A DNA stretch of 64,000 nucleotides from Mycolicibacterium aichiense (GTDB lineage Bacteria > Actinomycetota > Actinomycetes > Mycobacteriales > Mycobacteriaceae), in assembly GCF_010726245.1 (NCBI RefSeq), contig NZ_AP022561.1, forward strand, positions 1,984,001 to 2,048,000. The letters run 5' to 3'. Under the pieces are notes generated by a model. The model was not told where the DNA came from. It worked only from the letters and a program-made list of their open reading frames with translations, and did not search any database. Below, in pieces: positions 34,238 to 44,494 of this stretch; within the stretch, counting starts at the first letter, position 1, and every line of letters starts with the position of its first letter. The translations under genes were made by a program, and so were the position numbers.

Positions 34238-37035
34238 GTGGCAGGTAAGGCCCGCGTACACGAGTTGGCCAAGGAACTCGGTGTCACCAGCAAGGAAGTT
34301 CTCGCCCGACTGAGCGATCAGGGCGAATTCGTCAAATCCGCGTCGTCGACGGTGGAAGCCCCCGTCGCACGCCGCCTGAGGGAGTCGTTCGGCGGCGGTA
34401 AGCCCGACAAAGCCCCGGCGAAAGCCGCCCCGGCCGGCGCGGCCGGAAACGGAGCGCCGGCACCCAAGCCCGCGCCCGTCGCCGATGGCACTGTGGCGAC
34501 GGCGCCGCGCGCGACGCCGGGACCCAAGCCGTCCGCCCCGGCCCCGGCTCCCGCCCCGGCTGCGCCGACTCCGGCACCGCCCGCGCCTGCAGCTCCGGCC
34601 GCACCCGCCCCCGCGGCCTCGGCGGCCCCTGCCGCACCCGCGGCACCCGCGCCGGCCGGCACCCCGGGGCCGACGCCCGGTCCCCGTCCGGGACCGGCCG
34701 CGCCGAAGCCGGGCATGCCCCGGCCGCCGCGCGTCGGCAACAACCCGTTCTCTTCGGCTCAGCCCGTCGAGCGTCCCGCGCCCCGCCCCCAGGGCCCGCG
34801 TCCCGGGCCCGGTGCCGGTGGTCCGCGTCCCGGCGCGCCGCGTCCGGGTGGAGCCACACCCGGCAACATGCCTCCTCGGCCGCCCGGCGCCCGCCCCGGT
34901 GCGCCCGGTCGCCCCGGCGCCCCGCGTCCGGGTGGCGGTCCCCGCCCCGGCGGTGGTCCCGGTGGTGGCGGTCGTCCCGGTGGCGGCGGTGGCGGTAACT
35001 ACCGCACCGGCGGTCCCGGTGGCGGCGGTGGCGGCGGAGCTGCTGCCGGCGGCTTCAGAGGCCGTCCCGGCGGCGGTGGTCCCGGTGGTGGCGGTGGTCG
35101 TCCCGGTCAGCGCGGTGGCGCGGCCGGTGCGTTCGGCCGTCCCGGCGGTGCGCCGCGTCGCGGCCGCAAGTCGAAGCGGGCAAAACGCGCCGAGTACGAG
35201 AGCATGCAGGCCCCGGTCGTCGGTGGCGTGCGGTTGCCGCACGGCAACGGCGAGACCATCCGGCTGGCCCGTGGCGCATCGCTGAGCGACTTCGCCGAGA
35301 AGATCGACGCCAACCCGGCCGCATTGGTCCAGGCGCTGTTCAACCTCGGTGAGATGGTGACCGCCACCCAGTCCGTCGGTGACGAGACGCTCGAACTGCT
35401 CGGCAGCGAGATGAACTACGTCGTGCAGGTCGTCTCGCCGGAAGACGAGGACCGCGAGCTGCTGGAGTCGTTCGACCTCACCTACGGCGAGGACGAAGGC
35501 GACGAGGGCGACCTGGAGGTCCGCCCGCCGGTGGTCACCGTCATGGGTCACGTCGACCACGGCAAGACCCGACTGCTGGACACCATCCGCAAGGCCAGCG
35601 TCCGCGAGGGCGAGGCTGGCGGCATCACCCAGCACATCGGCGCTTACCAGGTGACCGTCGAGCACGACGGTGTCGTCCGCCCGATCACCTTCATCGACAC
35701 CCCGGGTCACGAGGCGTTCACCGCCATGCGTGCCCGCGGTGCGAAGGCCACCGACATCGCGATCCTGGTGGTCGCCGCCGACGACGGCGTCATGCCGCAG
35801 ACGGTGGAGGCCATCAACCACGCGCAGGCCGCTGATGTGCCGATCGTGGTCGCGGTCAACAAGATCGACAAGGAGGGCGCCGACCCGGCCAAGATCCGGG
35901 CCCAGCTCACCGAATACAACCTGGTTGCCGAGGACTTCGGTGGCGACACCATGTTCGTCGACATCTCGGCCAAGAACGGCACCAACATCGAGGCGCTGGA
36001 GGAAGCGGTCCTGCTGACCGCCGACGCGGCACTGGACCTGCGGGCCAACCCCGATATGGAAGCCCAGGGCGTGGCCATCGAGGCGCACCTGGACCGCGGC
36101 CGCGGCCCGGTGGCCACGGTGCTCATCCAGCGCGGCACGCTGCGGGTCGGCGACTCCGTTGTCGCCGGCGACGCCTACGGCCGGGTTCGCCGGATGGTCG
36201 ACGAGCACGGCGAGGACGTCACCGAGGCATTGCCGTCGCGACCGGTGCAGGTCATCGGTTTCACGTCGGTGCCAGGTGCCGGCGACAACTTCCTGGTTGT
36301 CGACGAAGACCGCATCGCCCGCCAGATCGCCGACCGGCGCAGCGCGCGTAAGCGCAATGCACTGGCCGCGCGTACCCGCAAGCGGATCAGCCTGGAAGAC
36401 CTGGATTCGGCGCTGAAGGAAACCAGCCAGCTGAACCTGATCCTCAAGGGCGACAACTCGGGCACCGTCGAGGCGCTCGAGGAAGCCTTGCTGGGCATCG
36501 AGGTGGACGACGAGGTGGAGTTGCGCGTCATCGACCGCGGTGTCGGTGGCGTCACCGAGACCAACGTCAACCTGGCGTCGGCATCGGACGCGATCATCAT
36601 CGGGTTCAACGTGCGCGCCGAGGGCAAGGCCACCGAACTGGCCAACCGCGAGGGTGTGGAGATCCGGTACTACTCGGTGATCTACCAGGCGATCGACGAG
36701 ATCCAGAGCGCGCTCAAGGGCATGCTCAAGCCGATCTACGAGGAGAAGGAGCTCGGCCGCGCCGAGATCCGCGCGATCTTCCGGTCGTCGAAGGTCGGCA
36801 ACATCGCCGGCTGCCTCGTGCAGTCCGGCATCATGCGGCGCAACGCCAAGGCGCGGTTGCTGCGTGACAACGTCGTCATCGCCGAGAACCTCACGGTCTC
36901 CTCGCTCAAGCGGGAAAAGGACGACGCCACCGAGGTGCGCGAGGGTTACGAATGCGGTCTCACGCTGACGTACTCCGACATCAAGGAAGGCGACGTCATC
37001 GAGACCTACGAGCTGGTCGAGAAGGAGCGCGTCTA

Positions 37036-37036
<1 letters not shown>
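34238..37036 (+). CDS. infB: Translation initiation factor IF-2
   Basis: A 932-residue GTPase that delivers fMet-tRNA to the ribosome. Domains: IF2-N (residues 1-50), a Pro/Ala- then Gly/Arg-rich disordered region (about 52-310), a second IF2-N (about 345-405), the G domain with GHVDHGKT (about 436-443), DTPGHEAF and NKID, then domains II, III and IV. The low-complexity segment is much longer than in E. coli IF-2 and very GC-rich. GTG 34238 follows AGGAG by 6 nt. The TAGTG junction overlaps rbfA. Confidence 0.97.
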
Positions 37037-38542
<1,506 letters not shown>

Positions 38543-38579
38543 GTCGGGTCTTGGCCCGCACCGCTGTCGCGTCATCGAA

Positions 38580-38628
38580 TTTCACCTTTGGTAGCGATCT
38601 ACTCGTAGTTCGCGTGCACAAGGTGAAA
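38580..38628. other. Nested palindromic hairpin between cnpB and dinF
   Basis: Outer 9-bp arms TTTCACCTT (38580-38588) and AAGGTGAAA (38620-38628) enclose an inner palindrome GCGATCTACTCGTAGTTCGC, whose arms pair with one mismatch around a TC loop. It could be a terminator for the infB operon, an operator, or a dispersed repeat. It lies 35 bp before the dinF start. Confidence 0.5.
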
Positions 38629-38662
38629 CTCGATCCCACTACGACGAAGACGGTGGTTTGGC

Positions 38663-40036
38663 TTGGCTGACTCGTCTCACGATGACTCCGGTGGGCAGGA
38701 GTGGAGCGAGCAGGGCAAGGGTTCGGTAACCAGCCTGCGGATCGCGGCGCTGGCGCTTCCCGCGCTGGGTGTCCTTGCCGCCGAACCGATCTATCTGCTG
38801 TTCGACATCGCGATTGTCGGCCGGCTCGGTGCGCTGAGCCTGGCCGGCCTGGCGATCGGCGGCCTGATCCTGTCGGTGGTCAGCGCCCAGCTCACCTTCC
38901 TGTCCTACGGGACGACGGCTCGCTCCGCGCGCTTCTACGGCGCGGGTAACCGGGCCGCGGCCGTCGGCGAAGGGGTACAGGCCACCTGGCTGGCGCTCGG
39001 GATGGGCGTCGCGATCGTGGCTGCCGTGCACGTGGCCGCGGTTCCGATTGTGTCGGCGATCGCGGGCACGAAGTCCGGCGGTGGCGACATCGCCGGGGCC
39101 GCGTTGCCCTGGGTGCGGATCGCGATCTTCGGTGTGCCGGCCATCCTCATCTCCGCGGCAGGCAACGGCTGGATGCGCGGTGTGCAGGACACCATGCGCC
39201 CGCTGCGCTACGTGCTGGTGGGTTTCGCCGTCTCGGCGGTGCTGTGCCCGTTGCTCGTCTACGGCTGGCTGGGCCTGCCACGGCTGGAACTGGCCGGTTC
39301 GGCGATCGCCAATCTGGTTGGGCAGTGGCTGGCCGCGACCCTGTTCTGCTGGGCACTGCTCGCCGAGAAGGTGTCGCTGCGGCTGGACACCTCGGTGCTG
39401 CGCGCGCAGGTGGTGATGGGCCGTGATCTGGTGTTGCGGACCCTGGCCTTCCAGGCCTGTTTCGTGTCGGCCGCCGCGGTGGCCGCCCGGTTCGGGGCGG
39501 CGGCGGTCGCCGCGCATCAGGTCGTGTTGCAGCTGTGGAATTTCCTTGCGCTGGTGCTGGATTCACTTGCGATCGCCGCGCAGTCGCTGGTCGGCGCCGC
39601 GCTCGGCGCGGGCCGCGCGGAGCACGCGAAGTCGGTCGCATGGCGGGTGACGGTGTTCTCCGCGATCGCCGCCGCCGTGCTCGCGTTCGTGTTCGCAGCA
39701 GGCGCATCGGTGCTGCCGGCGCTGTTCACCGACGACCGGTCGGTGCTGGCGGAGATCGGGGTGCCGTGGTGGTTCATGGTGGCCCAATTGCCCATCGCCG
39801 GAATCGTGTTCGCTCTCGACGGGGTGCTGCTGGGCGCCGGCGACGCGGCGTTCATGCGTACCGCGACATTGGTCAGCGCGCTGGTCGGTTTCCTGCCGCT
39901 GATCTGGCTGTCGTTGGTGTTCGGCTGGGGGCTGCTCGGCATCTGGTCGGGCCTGAGCGCGTTCATGGTGCTGCGACTGGTGTTCGTCGGGTGGCGGGCG
40001 TTGTCCGGGCGCTGGCTGGTGCCAGGCACGAATTAG
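38663..40036 (+). CDS. dinF: MATE-family efflux protein DinF
   Basis: A 457-residue, 12-helix MATE transporter with the family halves starting at LRIAALALPALGVLAAEPIYLLFDIAIVGRLG and, after the middle, VLRTLAFQACFVSAAAVAARFGAAAVAAHQV. MATE pumps use H+ or Na+ to export cationic drugs. It follows cnpB as Rv2836c follows Rv2837c. No in-frame ATG or GTG lies close to the expected start; TTG 38663 (LADSSHDDSG) is used, with a weak GACGG site. Its stop shares TTAG with the convergent methyltransferase gene. Confidence 0.88.
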   Translation: MADSSHDDSGGQEWSEQGKGSVTSLRIAALALPALGVLAAEPIYLLFDIAIVGRLGALSLAGLAIGGLILSVVSAQLTFLSYGTTARSARFYGAGNRAAAVGEGVQATWLALGMGVAIVAAVHVAAVPIVSAIAGTKSGGGDIAGAALPWVRIAIFGVPAILISAAGNGWMRGVQDTMRPLRYVLVGFAVSAVLCPLLVYGWLGLPRLELAGSAIANLVGQWLAATLFCWALLAEKVSLRLDTSVLRAQVVMGRDLVLRTLAFQACFVSAAAVAARFGAAAVAAHQVVLQLWNFLALVLDSLAIAAQSLVGAALGAGRAEHAKSVAWRVTVFSAIAAAVLAFVFAAGASVLPALFTDDRSVLAEIGVPWWFMVAQLPIAGIVFALDGVLLGAGDAAFMRTATLVSALVGFLPLIWLSLVFGWGLLGIWSGLSAFMVLRLVFVGWRALSGRWLVPGTN

Positions 40037-40593
40037 CGGCGGGCGATTGCCGCCCAGCCGAAGTCGTTGGTGCGCACATCGATTCGCTCGAATCCGGCCG
40101 CGGTCAATCGGTCCGCCAGGTCGGCCGGATCGATCGGATTGTAGGTGTCGCCCACATGTGCGGCAGCCATGTCGTCGTCACCGATGCCGTCGCTGGCCAC
40201 CAGCGTGGCGCCCGGCCGCAATACCCGGGCCACCTCGGCGAACAGTCGGTCCTGCAGCTCGGCGGTCGGAACGTGGTGCAGCATCGTGAAACACGCCGCA
40301 CCCGAGAACCGCGCGTCGGGGAACTCCAGTGCGGTCGCGTCGCCGCGCACGATCCGGACCGACGGCTCCCCGGCGAACCGCTCGCCGAGCATCGTCGCGA
40401 GCCGTTCATCGATCTCGACGCACGTCACCTGTGGCACAGTCCGGCTCAGCACGTCGGTGGCCGCGCCGAAGCCCGGCCCCACTTCCAGGACGTCATCGCC
40501 CAAGTCGGTGTCACCGAGGACCCACGGCAGGATCTGCTCCCGCATGATCGTGCGCCATTCGTCACTGCCGCAGACCTCGTGCGCCTCGTTCAT
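40033..40593 (-). CDS. SAM-dependent class I methyltransferase
   Basis: A 186-residue protein with motif I DVLEVGPGFGAATDVLS (about residues 35-51), an acidic residue at TCVEIDERL, GDATALEFPDARF and CFTMLHHVPTAE, then ARVLRPGATLVASDG. This is the ubiE/Methyltransf_11 pattern, with small-molecule or lipid substrates typical; the target is unknown. ATG 40593 lies 7 nt after TACGCT (leaderless). It diverges from the GH18 gene. Confidence 0.85.
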   Translation of the reverse strand: MNEAHEVCGSDEWRTIMREQILPWVLGDTDLGDDVLEVGPGFGAATDVLSRTVPQVTCVEIDERLATMLGERFAGEPSVRIVRGDATALEFPDARFSGAACFTMLHHVPTAELQDRLFAEVARVLRPGATLVASDGIGDDDMAAAHVGDTYNPIDPADLADRLTAAGFERIDVRTNDFGWAAIARR

Positions 40594-40600
40594 GCGGTCA

Positions 40601-40606
40601 AGCGTA
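40601..40606 (-). promoter_or_regulatory. -10 hexamer TACGCT, leaderless promoter of the methyltransferase
   Basis: On the minus strand TACGCT, TGACCGC, then ATG 40593. The 135-bp divergent gap is AT-rich for this genome; TATTAAT near 40687 may be the -10 of the GH18 gene. Confidence 0.5.
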
Positions 40607-40728
40607 AATGAGTAGCCCGTCAAATATGTTGTGTGCCTATGTATCGATTTTTGCTGAGTTACTTCCCAGCGCCTCGCTGGTGGGCTATTAATGACGTTGC
40701 TGGTACATCGATTCGTGACGGGGGCTCC

Positions 40729-43707
40729 ATGAGTTCGACCAACTTTGGATTTCGCATCGGTTCCGCAGCGTTCGCCATGGGCCTGGGTGTGGCAGTTGCC
40801 AGCAACCCCGGAGTCGCCCTAGCTGAAGGCCCGGACTCGGGTTCTACCGCGCATTCCTCGACATCCTCGAAATCGACCGACTCGTCAGACTCCGCTGATT
40901 CGAACCGATCAGGGCCGCGCACTGTCGGCTCGTCCCGGCGTGCGGCGCAGCAGCCCCGCGTCGCCGCCGACCCGCAGAAGAAGTCGAACACCCGGTCGTC
41001 GGCAACGCGACCCAGCACCGCTGCTCGGTCAGACGCGCCGGTGACCACCTCCGCAGACGCCACACCCCCGGTGACGACGCAGGCCGGCGAGCGGGCGGAT
41101 CTCGGCGCGCCGAACACGGCCGCCGCCGTAACGCCTGCAACCGAACAGAATTTGCCAGCTATCACCACCGTGCCGGTGCCTGCGGCCCTCGTTGCCCCGG
41201 CGCGGCACGCCGCGGCTGTCGCGGTTCGCCCACCGAACATCGTGTCGGGATTTCTGTCACTGTTCGGACTGAGGCCGGGCACCGGCCTGCCGCCGGCCCC
41301 GATCCAGCTGCTGACCGGTGCGCTGGCACTGATCAGGCGCGACATCGAGTCGGTGGTCAACCAGGTGACGGCGTGGACGGCCGCTCCGGCCACCCGCAGC
41401 CTGTCCGCCGCCGCCACCGGCACGACCACCACGGTCACCTGGGCGTGGGGGTCGAACCCGGTGCTGGCGTTCAACCCGGCCACCGACAAACTCGATTTCG
41501 GCTGGATGCAGCCGGGCCAGTTCACCGTCGTCGAGAGATCCGGATCCGTGGTGATCGGGGTCGTCGACAACAACCACTCCTACACGCTGCAGGGAGTCAG
41601 CCTGGGGCAGCTGTCGACGACCAACATCGTCGCCAAGGACGCGGGCACCGTGGCCAAGTGGCAGTCGCTGATCAGCGGCGCGCAGACCGCGCTTCCCAGC
41701 GTCTCGGTCGCCGACACGACGGTCACCGAAGGCAACAGCGGCACGACGAAGGCCGCGTTCACGATCACCCTGTCGAAGGCCAGCACCAAACCGGTGACGG
41801 TGAACTACACGACCGCCAACGGCTCGGCCACCGCCGGCCAGGACTACACGGCCGGCTCCGGTACCGTGACGTTCGCCGCGGGGCAGGTGTCGCAGGTGGT
41901 GAACGTCAACGTGCTCGGCGATGCGACCGTCGAACCGACTGAGACGTTCACTGTCACGCTGTCGAATCCGTCGGGTGCCACCCTCGGTCGGGCCACCGCG
42001 ACGGGCACCATCACCAACGACGACGCCGCACCCGTGCTGCCGAGGATTTCTATTGCGGACGCCACCGCGGCTGAGGGCAACAGCGGCAGCGCTTCGATGG
42101 GGTTCACGGTGACGCTGTCCACAGCGTCGACCACCACGGTCACCCTGAACTACACGACGGCCAACGGCACAGCCACCGCCGGCCAGGACTACACAGCCGG
42201 TTCCGGCACGGTCACGTTCGCGCCCGGGGTCACCTCGCAGGTGATCAACGTCGGCGTGCTGGGGGATACCACGGTCGAGCCGACCGAGACGTTCACGGTC
42301 ACGCTGTCGAATGCGTCCGGCGCCACCATCGCCGACGGCTCGGCGGTCGGCACGATCACCAACGACGACACCGCGACGACACCGGGCGGAACCGCGCAGT
42401 GGGGCACGAGCTTCTTCGCGCCGTACATCGACATGGGCGCCTACCCGGTGCCGAATCTGCTCGCGCTGTCGAAGACCTACGGCACCTCGCTGGTGACGCT
42501 CGGCTTCATGCAGGCCGACCAGAACGGCAACCTCGCCTGGGCGGGATTGGCTGCGCTGGAACCGAGTTCGACCAACGAACAGGCGGTTGCCATCAACACG
42601 TCGATCGCCACGTTCAAGGCGGCCGGCGGCGACGTGATGATCTCGTTCGGCGGCGCGTCGGGCACCAGCCTCGCCCAGGCGTATGCGGCCAAGGGCCGCA
42701 GCGCCCAGGAGCTGGCCAACGCCTACGCCGCGGTGATCGACACCTACGGCGTCACCCATATCGACTTCGACATCGAGGGTGCTGCCGTCGCCGACCCGGC
42801 GTCGGTCGCGCTCAACAGCCAAGCCCTCGCGCTGCTGCAGAAGCAGAAGCCGGAGCTGCACATCTGGTACACGCTGCCGGTCTTGCCGACCGGGCTGACC
42901 GCCGACGGACTCAACGTCGTGGACTCCGCTGTCAAGGCCGGGGTCAAACTCGACGGCGTGAACGTGATGGCGATGGACTATGGCGAGTCCGCAGCGCCGA
43001 CAAGCGGTGCGGGCGCAAAAACCATGGGCGCGTATGCGATTCAATCAGCCCAGTCGACGTACACGCAGCTGAAGTCGCTGTACGGCAAGTACGGGCAGAG
43101 CTTCGGCTACAGCCAGATCGGTGTGACTCCGATGCTTGGCGTCAACGACGTCCTCACCGAGGTGTTCACCGTGGCCGACGCGCAGGCGCTGGAAGACTTC
43201 GCCCGCGCCAACGGCATCGGCATGCTCTCGATGTGGCAGGTGCTCCGCGACACCCCGGGAACCCTGGGGCAGGCGAGCACCGGGGCTTCCGGATTGAGTG
43301 ATCCGCAGGGCGCATTCAGCAAGGTGTTCAACGATTACGGCACGATCAACGTCGTCGACTACAGCAGCACCGGGGGAACCGGTGGCACCGGGGGAACCGG
43401 CGGCACCGGCGGCGGCACCCCGGTGACCGGCGGCACGACGACGACGATCACGTGGGGCTGGGGCAGTAACCCGGTGCTCAGCTTCAACCCGGCGAAGGAC
43501 ACCCTGGACTTCGTCTGGATGCAGCCCAGCGAGTTCGACGTCACCGAGAAGGCCGGTTCCGTGGTGATCTCCGTGGTCGGCAACAATCACACGTACACGC
43601 TCCAGGGCGTGACGCTGAGTCAGCTGCAGGCCGGCAACATCATCGCGAAGGACGCCGGCACGCTGGCCAAGTGGCAGAGCCTCATCGCCGCCGCGAAAGC
43701 GGTGTAG
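40729..43707 (+). CDS. Secreted multidomain protein: GH18 chitinase-like domain, two Calx-beta domains, duplicated end module
   Basis: A 992-residue exported protein. A Sec signal ends near residue 32 (VAVASNPGVALA). A Ser/Thr/Pro-rich region follows to about 230. Module A (232-316) is repeated at 903-988 with shared TWxWGSNPVLxFNPA, WMQP, NNHxYTLQGV and AKDAGTxAKWQSLI. Two Calx-beta domains cover about 322-434 and 437-548 (VTEGNSG ... TNDD). A GH18 domain (about 559-867) has the catalytic THIDFDIEG with Glu683. A Gly-Thr-rich linker joins it to the last module. It probably cleaves or binds a chitin-like or other glycan. ATG 40729 follows GGGGG; GTG 40633 would add 32 residues with no signal features. 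Confidence 0.85.
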   Translation: MSSTNFGFRIGSAAFAMGLGVAVASNPGVALAEGPDSGSTAHSSTSSKSTDSSDSADSNRSGPRTVGSSRRAAQQPRVAADPQKKSNTRSSATRPSTAARSDAPVTTSADATPPVTTQAGERADLGAPNTAAAVTPATEQNLPAITTVPVPAALVAPARHAAAVAVRPPNIVSGFLSLFGLRPGTGLPPAPIQLLTGALALIRRDIESVVNQVTAWTAAPATRSLSAAATGTTTTVTWAWGSNPVLAFNPATDKLDFGWMQPGQFTVVERSGSVVIGVVDNNHSYTLQGVSLGQLSTTNIVAKDAGTVAKWQSLISGAQTALPSVSVADTTVTEGNSGTTKAAFTITLSKASTKPVTVNYTTANGSATAGQDYTAGSGTVTFAAGQVSQVVNVNVLGDATVEPTETFTVTLSNPSGATLGRATATGTITNDDAAPVLPRISIADATAAEGNSGSASMGFTVTLSTASTTTVTLNYTTANGTATAGQDYTAGSGTVTFAPGVTSQVINVGVLGDTTVEPTETFTVTLSNASGATIADGSAVGTITNDDTATTPGGTAQWGTSFFAPYIDMGAYPVPNLLALSKTYGTSLVTLGFMQADQNGNLAWAGLAALEPSSTNEQAVAINTSIATFKAAGGDVMISFGGASGTSLAQAYAAKGRSAQELANAYAAVIDTYGVTHIDFDIEGAAVADPASVALNSQALALLQKQKPELHIWYTLPVLPTGLTADGLNVVDSAVKAGVKLDGVNVMAMDYGESAAPTSGAGAKTMGAYAIQSAQSTYTQLKSLYGKYGQSFGYSQIGVTPMLGVNDVLTEVFTVADAQALEDFARANGIGMLSMWQVLRDTPGTLGQASTGASGLSDPQGAFSKVFNDYGTINVVDYSSTGGTGGTGGTGGTGGGTPVTGGTTTTITWGWGSNPVLSFNPAKDTLDFVWMQPSEFDVTEKAGSVVISVVGNNHTYTLQGVTLSQLQAGNIIAKDAGTLAKWQSLIAAAKAV

Positions 43708-43714
43708 CGAGAAG

Positions 43715-44473
43715 CTATTTCACCTGGCTGCGACCACGTTCGATCACCGAGGCGCGGCTGGCGGCGATGTCGTCACCGGATGTCGCTGCCATCCACTTCC
43801 TGGCCGACATCGCCTCGATCCACAGTCCCGAGCCGGTCTGGTCCTCGTCGATGCGGTGATATGACGTCAGCAGCGCGCGGACGGCCTTCTGGTTGTTGCC
43901 GACGATCGAGGCGGCCACCGCCCGCGCGGTGGGAAGAAGCTCGTCGTGGGCGACGACCTGGGTCACCAACCCGGCCCGCAGCGCGTCGTCGGCGGACAGG
44001 TAGTCCCCGGTGAGGCTCATCCGCCGGGCCATTCCGACGCCCACCTTCTGCGGCAGCCGCACGCTCAGGCCCCATGTCGGCAGCAGCCCGACCCGGGCGT
44101 GGGTGTCGGCGAAGCGGGCGTTCTCAGAGGCGATCAGGATGTCGCAGTACAGCGCGAGTTCGAGTCCGCCGGTCACGGCAGCGCCGTTGATCGCACCGAT
44201 GACGGGCTTGGTCATGGGCGGCCACTTGGGGGAGATGTCGGGCAGCTCGGTGGTGTCGCCGAGTTCCTTGAGGTCCAGCCCCGCGCAGAACACCGGGTCG
44301 GCGCCGGTGACGATGATGACGTCGACGCCCTCGTCGGTCTCCGCCTCGCGAAGCGCGCTGAAAAAACGGCTTCGCAGTGCGCTCGACAGCGCGTTACGCG
44401 AGTTGGGCCGATTCAGCGTCACCGTGCGGACGCGGTCGGTGGTGTCAATGAGCAGGATGTCGTCGCCGGTCAT
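43715..44473 (-). CDS. echA16: Enoyl-CoA hydratase/isomerase-family protein EchA16
   Basis: A 252-residue crotonase-fold protein, likely a trimer, acting on acyl-CoA. It has oxyanion-hole segments DPVFCAGLDLKELG and INGAAVTGGLELALYCDILIASE. The first catalytic Glu (GGLE) is present, but the position of the second one reads FADTHARVG where hydratases have PE, so simple hydration is doubtful. Strongly resembles M. tuberculosis EchA16 (Rv2831). ATG 44473 follows TACGGT by 6 nt (leaderless). It converges on the GH18 gene with 7 bp between the stops. Confidence 0.9.
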   Translation of the reverse strand: MTGDDILLIDTTDRVRTVTLNRPNSRNALSSALRSRFFSALREAETDEGVDVIIVTGADPVFCAGLDLKELGDTTELPDISPKWPPMTKPVIGAINGAAVTGGLELALYCDILIASENARFADTHARVGLLPTWGLSVRLPQKVGVGMARRMSLTGDYLSADDALRAGLVTQVVAHDELLPTARAVAASIVGNNQKAVRALLTSYHRIDEDQTGSGLWIEAMSARKWMAATSGDDIAASRASVIERGRSQVK

Positions 44474-44479
44474 AGGGAC

Positions 44480-44485
44480 ACCGTA
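44480..44485 (-). promoter_or_regulatory. -10 hexamer TACGGT, leaderless promoter of echA16
   Basis: On the minus strand TACGGT, GTCCCT, then ATG 44473. It lies in the 21-bp gap after the lipoprotein gene. Confidence 0.5.
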
Positions 44486-44494
44486 TCGGCACCC

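Noticed and set aside
34900..35180. Repetitive G/C-rich stretch that could look like a tandem repeat array
   Set aside because: It is the Gly/Arg-rich coding region of infB; there are no uniform spacers, so no CRISPR or VNTR.
33950..36208. 752-codon open frame antisense to infB
   Set aside because: Thr/Gly/Arg runs mirror the low-complexity IF-2 coding sequence; no start site or domain.
41257..43044. 595-codon open frame antisense to the GH18 gene
   Set aside because: Arg/His/Gly-rich shadow frame; the sense strand has clear domains.
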